Positions 41,265 through 51,311 of a DNA stretch of 64,000 nt are shown here, piece by piece. Position numbers and translations under genes: made by a program. The DNA lies in contig JAEMWC010001405.1 in NCBI GenBank assembly GCA_016490735.1, positions 12,501-76,500 of the forward strand, read 5' to 3'. The DNA is from Pachyseris speciosa. Taxonomy: Eukaryota; Cnidaria; Anthozoa; Scleractinia; Pachyseridae. Below the pieces are notes generated by a model. That model searched no databases. It was given only the letters and a program-made list of their open reading frames with translations, and had not been told where the DNA came from. Within the stretch, counting starts at the first letter, position 1. The number at the start of each line of letters is the position of its first letter.

Positions 41265-41490
41265 TGCTCTACCAACGTAGCTATCAAGCCACTGACGTTG
41301 GGAGCAGGTCAATTGTGGGTTCATGTGTTCCCGTGAAAGAGAAGAGTGTGAAATAACGATGTATATGAATTAAATCATATATGAACCGCGGAATTCAAAT
41401 CAATTGAAGAATGATCCTCTCAGTTGTGAACGCAATTTATGCAGTTGCGAAAAGAAACCGGAAAAAAATTCAGGACTTCAACGCTTGGAA
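41160..41490 (-). repeat. tRNA-derived SINE
   Basis: GCCTGAAAAAAATTCAGGAC followed by GGTTTGAACCCGTGACCTCG and a minus-strand A-box-like GAGCTATCAAGCC region. The AACGCAATTTATGCAGTTGC tail matches the 17.6-18.1 kb copies. A partial second copy follows at 41,344-41,485. Confidence 0.65.
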
Positions 41491-41798
41491 CTGCTGATGC
41501 ACCATGTACCAATTAGTGTATTGTTTTCTTCCATTGTGTTTGGTTTATTGTTATTTCTTTGTATTGTTTCTCTATTGTTGTGTGCTTTGTGATGTCACCC
41601 GTGAAAGCTCATTAACTTGGTATATGGTGTATCAGCCCGTGGAACAGTCACTTTCTCCTTCTTCAAGACGTAAGACAAGCAGAGTCTGTTAGGATATTTA
41701 AACGTTTAATCAAAGAAGTACGTTGAGGCACGGCATTCGTTAGGTCTGTTTTAAGTAGAGTGTTTTATAAATAGTATTTTAGTATTTTATCCATTTAA

Positions 41799-41801
<3 letters not shown>

Positions 41802-41862
<61 letters not shown>

Positions 41863-41876
41863 CATACATACATACA
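41802..41876 (+). repeat. (AT)n microsatellite followed by (CATA)n
   Basis: About 57 bp of alternating AT (41,802-41,858), then CATA units to about 41,876. Confidence 0.9.
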
Positions 41877-42145
41877 TTTCGATTATTCCGTAGCACAGTG
41901 CTCGATACGTTAAAGTAGAGCAAAATTATTTGTTCTTGTTCTTGTTCATGTTTACGCTTATGCTAACGCTAGTATCTATTCTTGGCGGAGTATTGACATC
42001 GAGGCTCTATCGTCACTCCCATACTGCGCTGAAATATGGCAAAGCCAGTAAAGGAATCACGACAGAACTGCATTCACAAACTCAAACGGAAAATTTTGTT
42101 CTTGTTTAATTTCTTTTTGCCTCATATTTTATTTCTTTTTTGAAG

Positions 42146-42195
42146 ATCGTCTTTCTACACAACTGAGAAAGAAAGTGAACTTGTTGAAGCATTTG
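42146..42195 (+). CDS. Copy B 50-nt micro-exon
   Basis: Acceptor TTTTTTGAAG|A and donor TG|GTGAGT. It has the same 50-nt length and the same encoded peptide as the copy A micro-exon (5,876-5,925), with one silent difference. Phase 2 in, phase 1 out. The next exon expected by paralogy is the UBL exon, which must lie beyond the window end on the far side of Polinton 2. Confidence 0.65.
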
Positions 42196-43456
42196 GTGAG
42201 TATTTTCATTTTCTTTTCCTTTTCCAAGAAAACAGCAACCGTAAACACTGTTCGGAGTGAACTGCAGTAAGCGTTCATTAATTAATCTGGAAAAGTACTT
42301 AACCGCTTTGTGGTAGACCTCAATTCACATGACCATAAAACTAGAGCCGCCCCCTTTCATCGGAATAAAATCTGCTGACACACCCTTATCTCTACTCCCC
42401 ATCCCCGTCCCCATGTAGACACCCAAGATCATTATGTCATTGAATTTTGCCTTAAAATAAATCTCACGTGTTGAACAATACAAATTAAAGTAATAAAACC
42501 GCTCGTTTTTACATCATTCTTCGTGACCAGTCACATAGAACTATTTTCACTGTCTCTGCATTTTGTTCGAGTTTAAAAAGAGGGTTTAAATGCAGCTCGC
42601 GAAATTGACAAGTAGTTCGTTTGTATATTCTTGTAAAAAGGAAATAAAAAGAAAAATTTACATTACAGTTTATAATCTGCTGTTCAAATGTACAACGAGT
42701 GAAACGCACTTGTTGGGATTCTTATCATGTTATGTTTATTTGAATTATTTGTTGCTAATCACATAGTTTGTAAAGCGCATTTCATCATACCTACATGTTA
42801 ATTTGCGCTATAGAAATAAATATTTATTATTAAGACTAAGACTTCTGGTATATTAGGCGACATATTGAACAATTATCCTGTGAAATCACCAGGAATATAG
42901 CGTGATACTCAGCCGACGAGGTCGTGGGCCGAGTTTGCTAAAATCAAGGGATATTCTATTACTCCCAGGGGGGGGAGTGGGGGTATATTTCATTTCAGGC
43001 TTCATTAACGGGGGTTTATTATTCAAACCTTAAACACGCGGTTTTCTTCTTAAAATAGTTTCAGTACTAAAATCAAACAAACTTTATTACTTTAATAAAG
43101 AATAGCAAACAGTGTTATGTGTGCGAGTGTATATTCGTTGAAAAACAAACCAACTGGGCCTCATGAAGTGGTTTCCGTAAGAGGGAGTAGGAGGGACCAA
43201 TTACAACATTTTATGTACCTAATTGGGGGCGGGGAGGGAGTGGGTGGGCTTATTAGAGAGCGAGGAGCTTATGGAGCTTTAACGGTTATTTGAAAATTTG
43301 ATCCTCTAAACTCGGCTTCTCCGTCGGTGTTTATGTTAGTTTCTGCATAATTAGCACCAAGATTTCCTTCAATGTTGTACCGCAGCCCGGTCACAGGCAA
43401 AGCAATGGTAGTATGTGAGACCCTAGGCCTCACATACTACGATTGGGTAGCCTGAG
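42196..43456 (+). other. Copy B intron up to Polinton 2
   Basis: Aligns with about 5,926-6,940 of copy A (GAACTGCAGTAAGCGTTC, GTAGACCTCAATTCACAT, TAAATGCAGCTCGCGAA, CAAACAGTGTTATGTG). It contains a G-rich run near 42,968-42,985 and near 43,226-43,252. It ends at CCTGAG (43,451-43,456), the left target duplication of Polinton 2. Confidence 0.7.
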
Positions 43457-43519
43457 AGTAGTATAGTGTTTGGGGGTACGAAATCAATTGATTTCGTTTT
43501 CCCCAAACACTATACTACT
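43457..43519. repeat. 63-bp terminal palindrome of Polinton 2 (left)
   Basis: AGTAGTATAGTGTTTGGGG (43,457) pairs with CCCCAAACACTATACTACT ending at 43,519. The centre CGAAATCAATTGATTTCG is itself an 18-bp perfect palindrome. The same structure ends the right repeat (63,285-63,347). Confidence 0.9.
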
Positions 43520-43858
43520 CGCCTTCTGGTCTCGTATTCTGGAATATATAGTTATTTAATTTGATGGAATATATAGTTATTTAATTTGATGGAATATATA
43601 GTTATTTAATTTGATGGAATATATAGTTATTTAATTTGATGGAATATATAGTTGTTCAATCTTATATAATCTATAGTTGTTCAATCTGATGGAACCAAGG
43701 TCTGCACACTTTGAATTTATGGTTCAATCTGATGGAATCTATAGTTTATTAAAAATGCGTGACATTCTCGGAAAAATCACCAAGCGTGACATTCTCGGAA
43801 AACAGGGAATGAGTCATCACCTATAGCTATTATTTCTCACGTGGAACCATCCGATGTT
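43457..43858 (+). repeat. Polinton 2 left terminal inverted repeat (~402 bp)
   Basis: Inverse of 63,000-63,347. The outer 85 bp are identical to the right end. The next part is a 25-bp tandem repeat (GGAATATATAGTTATTTAAT+TTGAT) with four perfect copies here against two at the right end, explaining the length difference. The inner ~175 bp differ from the right end by one T/C change and two one-base homopolymer differences. It contains two copies of GCGTGACATTCTCGGAAAA. Confidence 0.9.
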
Positions 43859-44556
43859 TATAATTTGTTGAAGCAATTAAAGATGCAGAAAAAAAAATAG
43901 CAAAACTGGTGGCCACCAGAACCTCTCATGAGGGACTTAATTTGGAATTTGAATCACCACCCGTCCCTCATGAGAGGTTTTTTTTTTTGTTTTTGAATTC
44001 CCACCACCACACCACCAGAGCACTATCCGTTTTGTTCCCACCACCACTCCGCTCTGGCCCTATCAGACCCTCTTAGGGCCAAGTATTTGTAATTGTTTTT
44101 TTTTTCACCCTCCGGCTTGAGATTGAACCGGCACTTCTGTCAAGCCTAAGCTTCACTATAGCTCTACCCAACAATCCGACACCATCTCAGGGTGATTTTT
44201 TTATTTTTTATTTTTTATTTTATTTTTTATTTTTTCAACCCATGGGGTAACGGCGGGGGTTTTTTGTTATTCCATGGGGTGGCTTGTATACATTTCGCTA
44301 ACGAAAGGCCCCCGCTTTTTCCAATCGTTAGATACTCTGTATACAAGCCATTCTTTATCTGTGTAAAACAACCCTTATATTTGTGTTTGTATTTTCATTT
44401 TTATGCTTGTGGTACATAAATGAAATTTTCAAAGATAAAAAATAATACGCATGTGTAAAAAGCGAAGAATCTAGAATCCCCTAAACATAGTGACGTAGTT
44501 TGGTGACTCATTCGAAAGGGAAACCCCCCCCAACAAATGTGGCGTGACGTCAACAG
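43859..44556. other. Polinton 2 spacer between terminal repeat and polB
   Basis: Contains a hairpin with 17-bp arms (AACCTCTCATGAGGGAC at 43,920-43,936, inverted at 43,962-43,978). It also has a tRNA-like minus-strand stretch near 44,105-44,185, a (TTTTTA)n run (44,197-44,236), and a pair GTATACAAGCC / GGCTTGTATAC around 44,281-44,350. No gene; part may be an inserted repeat, because the other end of the element has no counterpart. Confidence 0.5.
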
Positions 44557-47500
44557 CTAGATTTTATAATGTCCGTATGCAAAGCTTGTCACGCCATTAT
44601 CATGAATATACCGCTTGTCGTCAAAGCAGCTGAGTGATACTTTATTTATCTCATAACTTCCAAGTTGATGGTTCTGACTTCTGATTGTTTTCATTCTATG
44701 ATGCAACTTTTTATTATTGAATAGAGTGTCTTTATAATTTTCATGTTTGATTTTATTTTTGATTATGTTCTTTTTTATTCCTTTTGCTGTTTTTCCTCCA
44801 TTTTGGTTATCTTTCATATAGCTATACATTTTCGATCGTAGACCGATGAATTCGCAAACGGGTACTCCTGCTGCCTCATCTTTGAATTTACCAATCATTT
44901 TTTTATTCGACTTATCGAAATATGGAGAGCATTCTGGGTAGTCGCTGTTGTCAAATTTATTTTTATCCTTCCAGAAATTTCTATAGACGTCTTGGGTTTC
45001 AATTTCATAGGTCAGTGAGTCTGTGTCTGTGAAGAGCAGCTTGGCCTTGTTACCGTACTTTTGTTTAATGTAGTTGTAATGGAAATCGTACATCAGTGTC
45101 TTGCTAAGGTCTAGAATACACATCCCCACGTATGCTGGCCGGTTTAAAGTAAGTGTTTCTTTTATCTTATGAACAGCTACTAGATTTTCATCGAAGATTT
45201 TACTGCTAACATAAGTGGGTTTACTAGCTAATTTCAATAGCTTCTTCTCATCAGTCACCAATCTGACGTCTACTCGCTTTCTGAGGTTTTCCATCGTTTT
45301 TCCAAATACACTGTTATTCATCAGCTTGAAGAAGTCTTGCTCAAAGGCATTTTTTGCGCTAGTTCTTTTCTGAGTGTTGAAGTCGATGTACTGTCTGAGC
45401 CACGCGGACTGATTGAACTCTAACACTCGATGGACTTTAGTTATTTTCAAACCGAGATCAGTATATAATTGGAGGTTCCTATAATGGAGCACGTATTTTT
45501 CTTTGTTGCTTAATGTTGGTATCAGTTTATGTACCAGACCAGTTGATATATTGAATTTGCTAGCTATTTTCTTACAATAATCTGATAGCATGTCCCCAGT
45601 CACTTTAATCTTTTCCGGCCCAAGTTGGTAGTCATTATGTAGATCATGTAACTCTTGGGGGTATTTAAGGTCAACTTCAAGAATCAAACCCTTTGCACTA
45701 TCTTCTTCATAGACAGCCAGGTCTAACTTGCTGATCCGCTTTTCTGTCAACCATTTGAAACCACCGGTTGGTAAATATTGACTCATAGCCCAACCATACA
45801 AATTATTTGCATCTAGATACATGATATACTTTGAGGGCGCCTTCTCATTGTAATCTTTCATGTATTTATTGTTTGCTTTTCCGTATCTGTTGGCTATATA
45901 ACTGATACCACCACGTAGGCCCTTTTCAATGAATTGAAACATATCAATGTCTGTCATCAATTCTAATTTTATGTCAGTCATTTTAAGCATGGCGTCCCAA
46001 GATAAACCGGGAGATGTGAAATAGTGACACGGGTCCAGTTTATAGTACTCAAGGCATGTTTTTCTGAAGTTTTCAAATACATCAGCCAGTAGGAGTACAT
46101 CTGTTTTAAGGTACAGGTCATGATAATCACCCATGTTTTTCAAAGAGAATGCTTTCCAAACAGTCTGAGCATGCGTATAGTCTTCATCTGATATATGCTC
46201 ATCACTCAGTATGCTATAGAATTCTTCTTTTGAGGGCAGCTTCTGATTGAATTGATCGAAACTGTCCATGTAGTCGTAAGGATAAACACCTTTCTGTGCC
46301 ATCAGATTAAGATCCTTTCCCTTGAACTCTTGTGAGGTGTATTTTAAGGCTTCTTTTGGTAGATTGCCTACAAGTTTTTCCAAACTGGAGCTCATGAACT
46401 GGAAACTATCAATGAAGGTCAAGTGGTTGCCAAGCATGAAAGCCATATACTTCTCCATGTTATTTGGGATAGCATTGATATTCATTTGACAGTCTTCACC
46501 TTTCTTGTTTTTGTAAGTGTGCTTCTTAACAATGGCTCCAATCTCCTGCATAATAAAATGACTATCATAACCTCTCAGATTGTGGAATATAACAGGTATT
46601 TTTATTTCTTCTGGGTTCACTCTGAGTTTCAGATTACAATCTTGGTGAGCAGAACCTCTGTACTTGCCGGTAATATGACAATAATCTCGAACTCGGATAT
46701 CTTTGTCAGTGTATTTTTTATCACAAATGTGACAAACTTTGGCTTTTCGGAATTTCTCTTCATCATCTTTAGTCATTTTCCATGGTTTGTTAAAATTTTT
46801 TTTCACAACATTCTTGCAATATTTGACTTCCTCCAGCATAGCTTTCATGAATTTGTACACAGCCTTTTCACCCCTGTATATTACTGCTGGTTTGCTGTAT
46901 TTATCATCATAACAACAAACTACTTTATAGCCGTGGCCACAGTCAGTATGCTTCTGATAAGCCTCTGTATATGATTTATCACTGTTGGGTTGGCAACCGT
47001 GTATTTTTTCAGTGATGGCCTCAAAATCAGCATAGATCACAAATGGTACCTGCTGTTGTTTATGAAAGTTGTTGAATTTCAGTATGTTGTTATCTTTGTT
47101 TGGCATTTTTATTGCCTGTGTGCCATTTACTTGCATGCAGTTGTCCTTGTGATCATTCAACAACCTTTCAGAGCTGAAGCATTGAAGACAGTGCATACAA
47201 AAGTGTTTTCTTTCTTTGTGCTTTGTTTGATTGTACATGAACTTATTGAAATCTTTGATTAGCACATAATGCTTGTTTTCATTTTCAGTTATTAGAAGCA
47301 GATTCAAGCAGTCTTCATATTTCTCTTTTGAAACAAAAATTGGATAGGCTGTCTATTCTCATAACCAAAAACATTGATGTTGATCTCATTTTGTTTCTCT
47401 ATCTTGTTGTAATGCTTGGTTGCAACTGGGAATTCAATACCAGTGTAATCCAATTTTTCAATGTATTGCTTGTCTGATTTTTTAACCCTCTGTGGGTATT

Positions 47501-48326
47501 TGTCTTGAGGATTCAAGTGCCTGATATGACACCACATGAAGCACAGATCATCATCATTCTTTATGTTAATCAAACCCTTTGCACTGTTTCTGAGTTCATT
47601 CGGTAGTTTAATGTATGAGGAGCCCTTCATTGGCGCATATTTCACAACATTGAGGTAATGGCTGTCAACAGATTCAATTGTCCAACCTGAACCTTCAGAT
47701 ACCTAAACTGCAATCTTATTCATTATTTGGTCTTTTGACAACTGTAGTGATTCAGTTACTTCCAGATTATTCACAATTGTTTGAGCTACACTGTTGAAAT
47801 ATGCGGTTTTGTATTCTATTGCTCCGTCAGTCATTTTTGCGAATGTTACCTTTAGCGTTTCAACGAATTTGAGACCTTTAATTTCATTCAACAATTTTAT
47901 AATATTATATGCAACAGCCTTTCTTGTGTTTTGCAGTTGCGCAAGCGGGTCTTTGTTATTTTTTATACTGATTTCAAAAGATTTTGTGAAACCTTTCAGA
48001 GCTTTCTCTGTTTGCTCTATTTTTGTTCTGGGTGTTGGAACCGGCACAGGCTTTTTGGCTCTTGGGGCGGGAATTGGTCTCTTTTTCAATTGTTCTATTT
48101 CTTCCAACCATTCAGCAGGTGGGGCTGGAAGTCTTTTCCTCTCAAAATAATCAACCAATTCTTTCACAGTTGGTCTTTTCGTCCTTGGGGTGGGAATTGG
48201 TCTTGTTCTTGGTTTAGGCACAGGTTTTGTGTCATCAACTATAATAACTTTAGGCTTTTTCTGCTGCTTCAACAGCAATTAGATTAGCTTAGATTTGCTC
48301 AATTTTTTAAGACTTTTCTTGTCCAT
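44557..48326 (-). CDS. polB: Protein-primed DNA polymerase B (pPolB), with two in-frame stops and one frameshift
   Basis: The core is an open frame of 916 codons (44,557-47,307). It has a C2H2-like knuckle (C37, C40, H53, C57), Exo I FVIYADFEAI (D94, E96), a Cys/His cluster CHIC...YCHITGKYRGSAHQDC (192-224), Exo II FHNLRGYDSHFI (N243, D248), Exo III YHDLYLKTDVLLLADVF (near 395-411), Pol A LDANNLYGW (D499), Pol B NNSVFGKTMEN (664-674) and Pol C FTDTDSL (D761, D763). All catalytic residues are present. Upstream, separated by a one-base shift near 47,342, the frame continues to 47,702. Beyond the TAG at 47,703-47,705, still in frame, runs a Pro/Arg-rich N-terminus (PVPKPRTRPIPTPRTKRP). A TAA at 48,279-48,281 separates this from the only upstream ATG (48,326). 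The family replicates linear DNA from a terminal protein. Confidence 0.9.
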
Positions 48327-48460
48327 ATTACTACTAGTTTCGATAATTTTTTCCATTTATAATATATCTATAGTTATTATTTCTTTAAAACATTTCCGTC
48401 TGCGTTTAAATATGGTTGAGAATTCAATTGATCCAATTACTGGATCCTTTTGAATTGTAA

Positions 48461-48658
48461 TTATTGAAGAATATTTTTTTGATGTTTATTTGTTTTAATA
48501 TGACAAGATTTCCCTGCCATTGTGTAGTTACGTCCTGTCTTACATATGTTACAGTACCATTCTTTATTTAGCATATAGGTAGTCTTGTGTTTTTTTCTTT
48601 CCTCATCACTGAGAACTCTAGGCCTTCCCCGACCTCTCTTAACATTTTGATTCTCCAT
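48461..48658 (-). CDS. 65-aa AT-hook/zinc-finger protein
   Basis: MENQNVKRGRGRPRVLSDEE carries an AT-hook (GRGRPR, residues 9-14). It is followed by a finger-like CNICKTGRNYTMAGKSCHIK ... H (Cys-x2-Cys, then His-x4-5-His). Short, basic and probably DNA-binding in the minor groove. It lies between the BRO-like gene and polB, on the same strand. It starts at ATG 48,658 after an AT-rich leader ending TATATATT. Regulatory or packaging roles are possible but not shown. Confidence 0.6.
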   Translation of the reverse strand: MENQNVKRGRGRPRVLSDEERKKHKTTYMLNKEWYCNICKTGRNYTMAGKSCHIKTNKHQKNILQ

Positions 48659-48676
48659 AATATATAGTTATATAAA

Positions 48677-49558
48677 TTATTTTTTTAAATATCTTTCTCT
48701 TCTTGATAAGTATAATTTGCTCTCTTCCATGTGTTTAGTTATTTCATGAATCAAGTCTTCGAAACTATTGCTCATGATGTATTTGCAGTTGTTTTTCTCA
48801 TACATTAGCTTCATATCAGACTGTTTGTCTGACACTTTATACACACCTGTTGGGCTTTTGAATTCAAGACAAAGAGCACTGTGTTTTCTTGTGGGATTCA
48901 TCAGCATTAAATCACACTGTCCAGCCATATATCCTTTCTTATAACTTCTGATTCGCATGTTTGAGCTTATTTGATTTTCACCTAATCCCGCCACCATTAA
49001 TGCACCTTCATATTTCTTTCTGATGAATGACACAATCTTGTAGTGCAGATCATCTTCACTTTCAATCATCAGCATATTATTGCTTCTGTCATTGAACTGA
49101 TTGTAATACTCCTGTTTTCTGATTGATGGCAACACTTTAGATGTAACCCAATGTTTAAATTTTGCTGCTTCCTGTTTTTTAGAGGACAGTATTAGTGAAT
49201 AAAATCCTGATTCATTTATAAAAAAACATTTGAAAGTTTTTTCAATGGTCTCAGCACGAGGTAACGTTTTGTTACATCGTGAATCAGTGGCCTCAGCACG
49301 AGGGACCGTTTTGTTACATCGTGAATCAGTGGCCTCAGCACGAGGTAACGTTTTGTTACATCGTGAATTTATGCTGATTTTGTGGTCTCTTAAGATTCTA
49401 TCATCAGATAAAACATGATCCTTGATTGCTTTTTGTGGATTTTTATAGTCAAGAATAGAAGCTATGTCTCTACCTCTGAACCAAATCTCATTTTTTTCAT
49501 CAAGATAGCAATCTATTGATACATCTAATTCTTTATTATCGTAGGAATATTTTTGCAT
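48677..49558 (-). CDS. BRO-N domain protein with coding minisatellite and VRR-NUC-like nuclease domain
   Basis: 293 codons, intact. Residues 1-62 and 107-150 form a BRO N-terminal (Bro-N) fold: LDEKNEIWFRGRDIASILDY, NPQKAIKDHV ... FINESGFYSLILSSKKQEAA, HWVTSKVLPSIRKQ. It is interrupted by three in-frame 14-residue repeats (SRCNKTLPRAEATD type, residues 65-106). Residues about 165-255 resemble VRR-NUC/PD-(D/E)xK nucleases: AGLGENQ, MAGQCDLMLMNP (D216), LCLEFKSPTG (E232, K234). Bro-N domains bind DNA and are found in many large DNA viruses; VRR-NUC domains act on branched DNA. The catalytic triad is visible, so nuclease activity is plausible but inferred. Confidence 0.7.
   Translation of the reverse strand: MQKYSYDNKELDVSIDCYLDEKNEIWFRGRDIASILDYKNPQKAIKDHVLSDDRILRDHKISINSRCNKTLPRAEATDSRCNKTVPRAEATDSRCNKTLPRAETIEKTFKCFFINESGFYSLILSSKKQEAAKFKHWVTSKVLPSIRKQEYYNQFNDRSNNMLMIESEDDLHYKIVSFIRKKYEGALMVAGLGENQISSNMRIRSYKKGYMAGQCDLMLMNPTRKHSALCLEFKSPTGVYKVSDKQSDMKLMYEKNNCKYIMSNSFEDLIHEITKHMEESKLYLSRRERYLKK
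49241..49366. repeat. Three tandem 42-bp in-frame units inside the BRO-like gene
   Basis: The plus strand reads GCACGAGGTAACGTTTTGTT + ACATCGTGAATCAGTGGCCTCA, three times, with GGGACC replacing GGTAAC in the middle unit. 42 bp equals 14 codons, so copy-number change preserves the frame. Confidence 0.9.
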
Positions 49559-49709
49559 TTGTATATTATATTATGATAATTTATTTTTTAATTCATTGTC
49601 GACCTGTGTTTAAATATAGTCAGGAATAATAATATTCTTGGCTACATATAATAGCAAATAACAGATATACTGTAGGTCTCCTTCACATATATGTTAGATA
49701 ATTTTCTCT
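49559..49709. other. Spacer between integrase and BRO-like gene
   Basis: AT-rich, about 150 bp. It serves as the leader of the BRO-like gene (minus strand) and the trailer of the integrase. No recognisable element. Confidence 0.5.
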
Positions 49710-50582
49710 TTATAATATGTATTTTAAATCCTTGAACGGTATCCAGCTGTTGAAGTCATCACTGTAACCCTTCCACTTCACCAAAGCTTGTTTCTTCTTG
49801 TAATCTCTGCGAATGACTTTGTCAATACGGAATACATCCTGTCTGGCTTTCAATAATTCAGCTTCATAAAAACTCCCTTCAATATCTTCATCGTTGAGAT
49901 CTTTTAGTTTGTATGTTATTGGGTTTGTATATTGGATTTTATCAACTGTAAACACTTCTTCAGTCCAATTTGGTGTATAGCCCTTGTCGAACACATTCCG
50001 TTTATACTTAGATATTCGGACCTTGTCACCTATTTTGAATTTCGGTTTCTGTTTTAATGTTTTCATATCACCATACAAATTGAAGTAAACAGTTCCTTCA
50101 TTCCTCTTATCAGATGCTTCAACGGGTGTCATCTTTGTGCTTGAATGTTTGGTATTATTATACTGTTTCACTAATTTTGGTAACATGTCTAAATACTGTG
50201 TATTACCTTGAACAGTGAACTGCTTCCACATTTTGGACTTCATTGTCCTATTCCATCTTTCAACTACTGATGACTTCTCTTCATTCTCAGTTGAGTACAT
50301 CTGTACACTATGTTTCTCTAGCAAGTCCTTCAAGTGTTTGTTGTAAAACTCTTTTCCCTTGTCGACCCATAAATACTGTGGTTTTCTGCCTTCCTTGAAT
50401 ATTATTTTGAATGCTTCAGTGACAGATTCACCTTTCTTATCCTTCAATGGGACAATCCAACCATATTTGCTGAAGACATCAATAACCATAAGAAGATATC
50501 GATAACCTTTATTCCATTTACTGAACTGTTGCATTTCAACTAGATCACTTGCCCATATTTCATCAATTTTATTCACAATCAC
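49710..50582 (-). CDS. Retroviral-type (rve) integrase with C-terminal chromodomain
   Basis: The catalytic core has the DDE triad: IWASDLVEM (D13), YLWVDKGKEF (D74) and SSVVERWNR (E108), with 33 residues between the last two (family value near 35). The Tyr/Trp-rich DVFSKYGWIVPLKDKKGE segment is typical. Residues about 185-240 form an SH3-like DNA-binding part (KIGDKVRISKYKRNVFDKGY). Residues 251-290 form a chromodomain (FRIDKVIRRDYKKKQALVKW, GYSDDFNSWIP), which in relatives directs integration to marked chromatin. The open frame extends upstream without ATG to about 50,698 (NWQEKLADELHAPIKRNFTR), overlapping the end of the PLA2-like gene. The true start, or a fusion with that gene, is therefore unresolved. 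Confidence 0.9.
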   Translation of the reverse strand: MIVNKIDEIWASDLVEMQQFSKWNKGYRYLLMVIDVFSKYGWIVPLKDKKGESVTEAFKIIFKEGRKPQYLWVDKGKEFYNKHLKDLLEKHSVQMYSTENEEKSSVVERWNRTMKSKMWKQFTVQGNTQYLDMLPKLVKQYNNTKHSSTKMTPVEASDKRNEGTVYFNLYGDMKTLKQKPKFKIGDKVRISKYKRNVFDKGYTPNWTEEVFTVDKIQYTNPITYKLKDLNDEDIEGSFYEAELLKARQDVFRIDKVIRRDYKKKQALVKWKGYSDDFNSWIPFKDLKYIL

Positions 50583-50629
50583 ACGCCGCCGAGTGAAATT
50601 TCGTTTTATGGGTGCATGTAATTCATCAG

Positions 50630-51267
50630 CTAGTTTTTCTTGCCAGTTTTCTTCACTCGACGGATTTTTCCGTTTTTTGAAACACCAAGACCTAATTTCT
50701 GTTTTTTGTCAATTAAGAATCTGGCTGTTTGACCCCATTTTGGCATCTCACCATATGGTATTAGATCAAGTGACTGGACCATTGTTTTGTCACCATCACC
50801 TTTATTTTTTCCCATATCATAACATATATCGTGATATGCTGCTATTTCATCTACCTTGTTGTAAGGTTGGACATACCATTTTGTGACCTCACCTGTGTTT
50901 TTATCATACTCTAACTGTTTATCAAGGGATTATAAGGTCCCATGTATTTATACTTTCCGGGTGTCCATCCACTTTTTGGTTTAGGAAGCTTGCCAATAAC
51001 CTTATGAATGTCAATAGCACCGCCATAATCTAATCCTTTGATATCTGTTTTGTAACGAATATTTGGTCTCACTTTTGTTGAGAGTTGTTTTAAAGCTTCT
51101 GACCCAACCTTTGTGATTGCAGGCTTTGCGAGGGAAAGTCCTTTGTCAATTAATTTCTTTTGCAGCTTTGGATTTCTCATTGCTTCTGATGCATAATATC
51201 TTCCCATTTCTACACCTTTCTTCGCTAAATAAGGGACTCCATGTTCCAAAAATCCTGTTAGTGCCAT
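50630..51267 (-). CDS. PLA2-like minor virion protein, split by one frameshift
   Basis: The N-part (50,911-51,267, ATG 51,267) has MALTGFLEHGVPYLAKKGVE and KVGSEALKQLSTKVRPNIRY, then KSGWTPGKYKYMGPYNPL. A one-base shift near 50,930 leads to the second part (frame to 50,630), with YNKVDEIAAYHDICYDMG. The pair G-P-x-N-P-L and HD-x2-Y matches the calcium-loop and catalytic His-Asp of the phospholipase A2-like domain known from the VP1 unique region of parvoviruses, where it breaches the endosomal membrane during entry. The assignment is by motif only. The gene overlaps the small zinc-ribbon gene upstream and the integrase frame downstream. Confidence 0.65.
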
Positions 51268-51311
51268 ATCTGCGGCCGAATCTAGTATGACCGCCCCTTC
51301 AGACGGGCTAA

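Larger units (their letters stand above)
40729..42145 (+). other. Copy B intron with SINEs and an (AT)n microsatellite
   Basis: The first ~85 bp and the last ~200 bp align with copy A. Between them are two head-to-head tRNA-like SINEs (40,919-41,137), a further SINE (about 41,160-41,490) and a dinucleotide array (41,802-41,858). The frames at 41,404-41,692 have no domain. Confidence 0.65.

Noticed and set aside
43454..43530. Retroviral LTR at the edge of Polinton 2
   Set aside because: The repeats are inverted, not direct; there is no reverse transcriptase and the target duplication is 6 bp with AG...CT ends.
46423..46974. 183-codon plus-strand frame inside polB
   Set aside because: Antisense shadow of the polymerase frame; polymerase motifs are on the minus strand.
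47794..48287. Plus-strand frames opposite the Pro/Arg-rich PolB N-terminus
   Set aside because: Shadows produced by the biased codons of the minus-strand gene.
49241..49366. CRISPR-like array
   Set aside because: Three contiguous in-frame 42-bp units without unique spacers inside a protein gene; a coding minisatellite.
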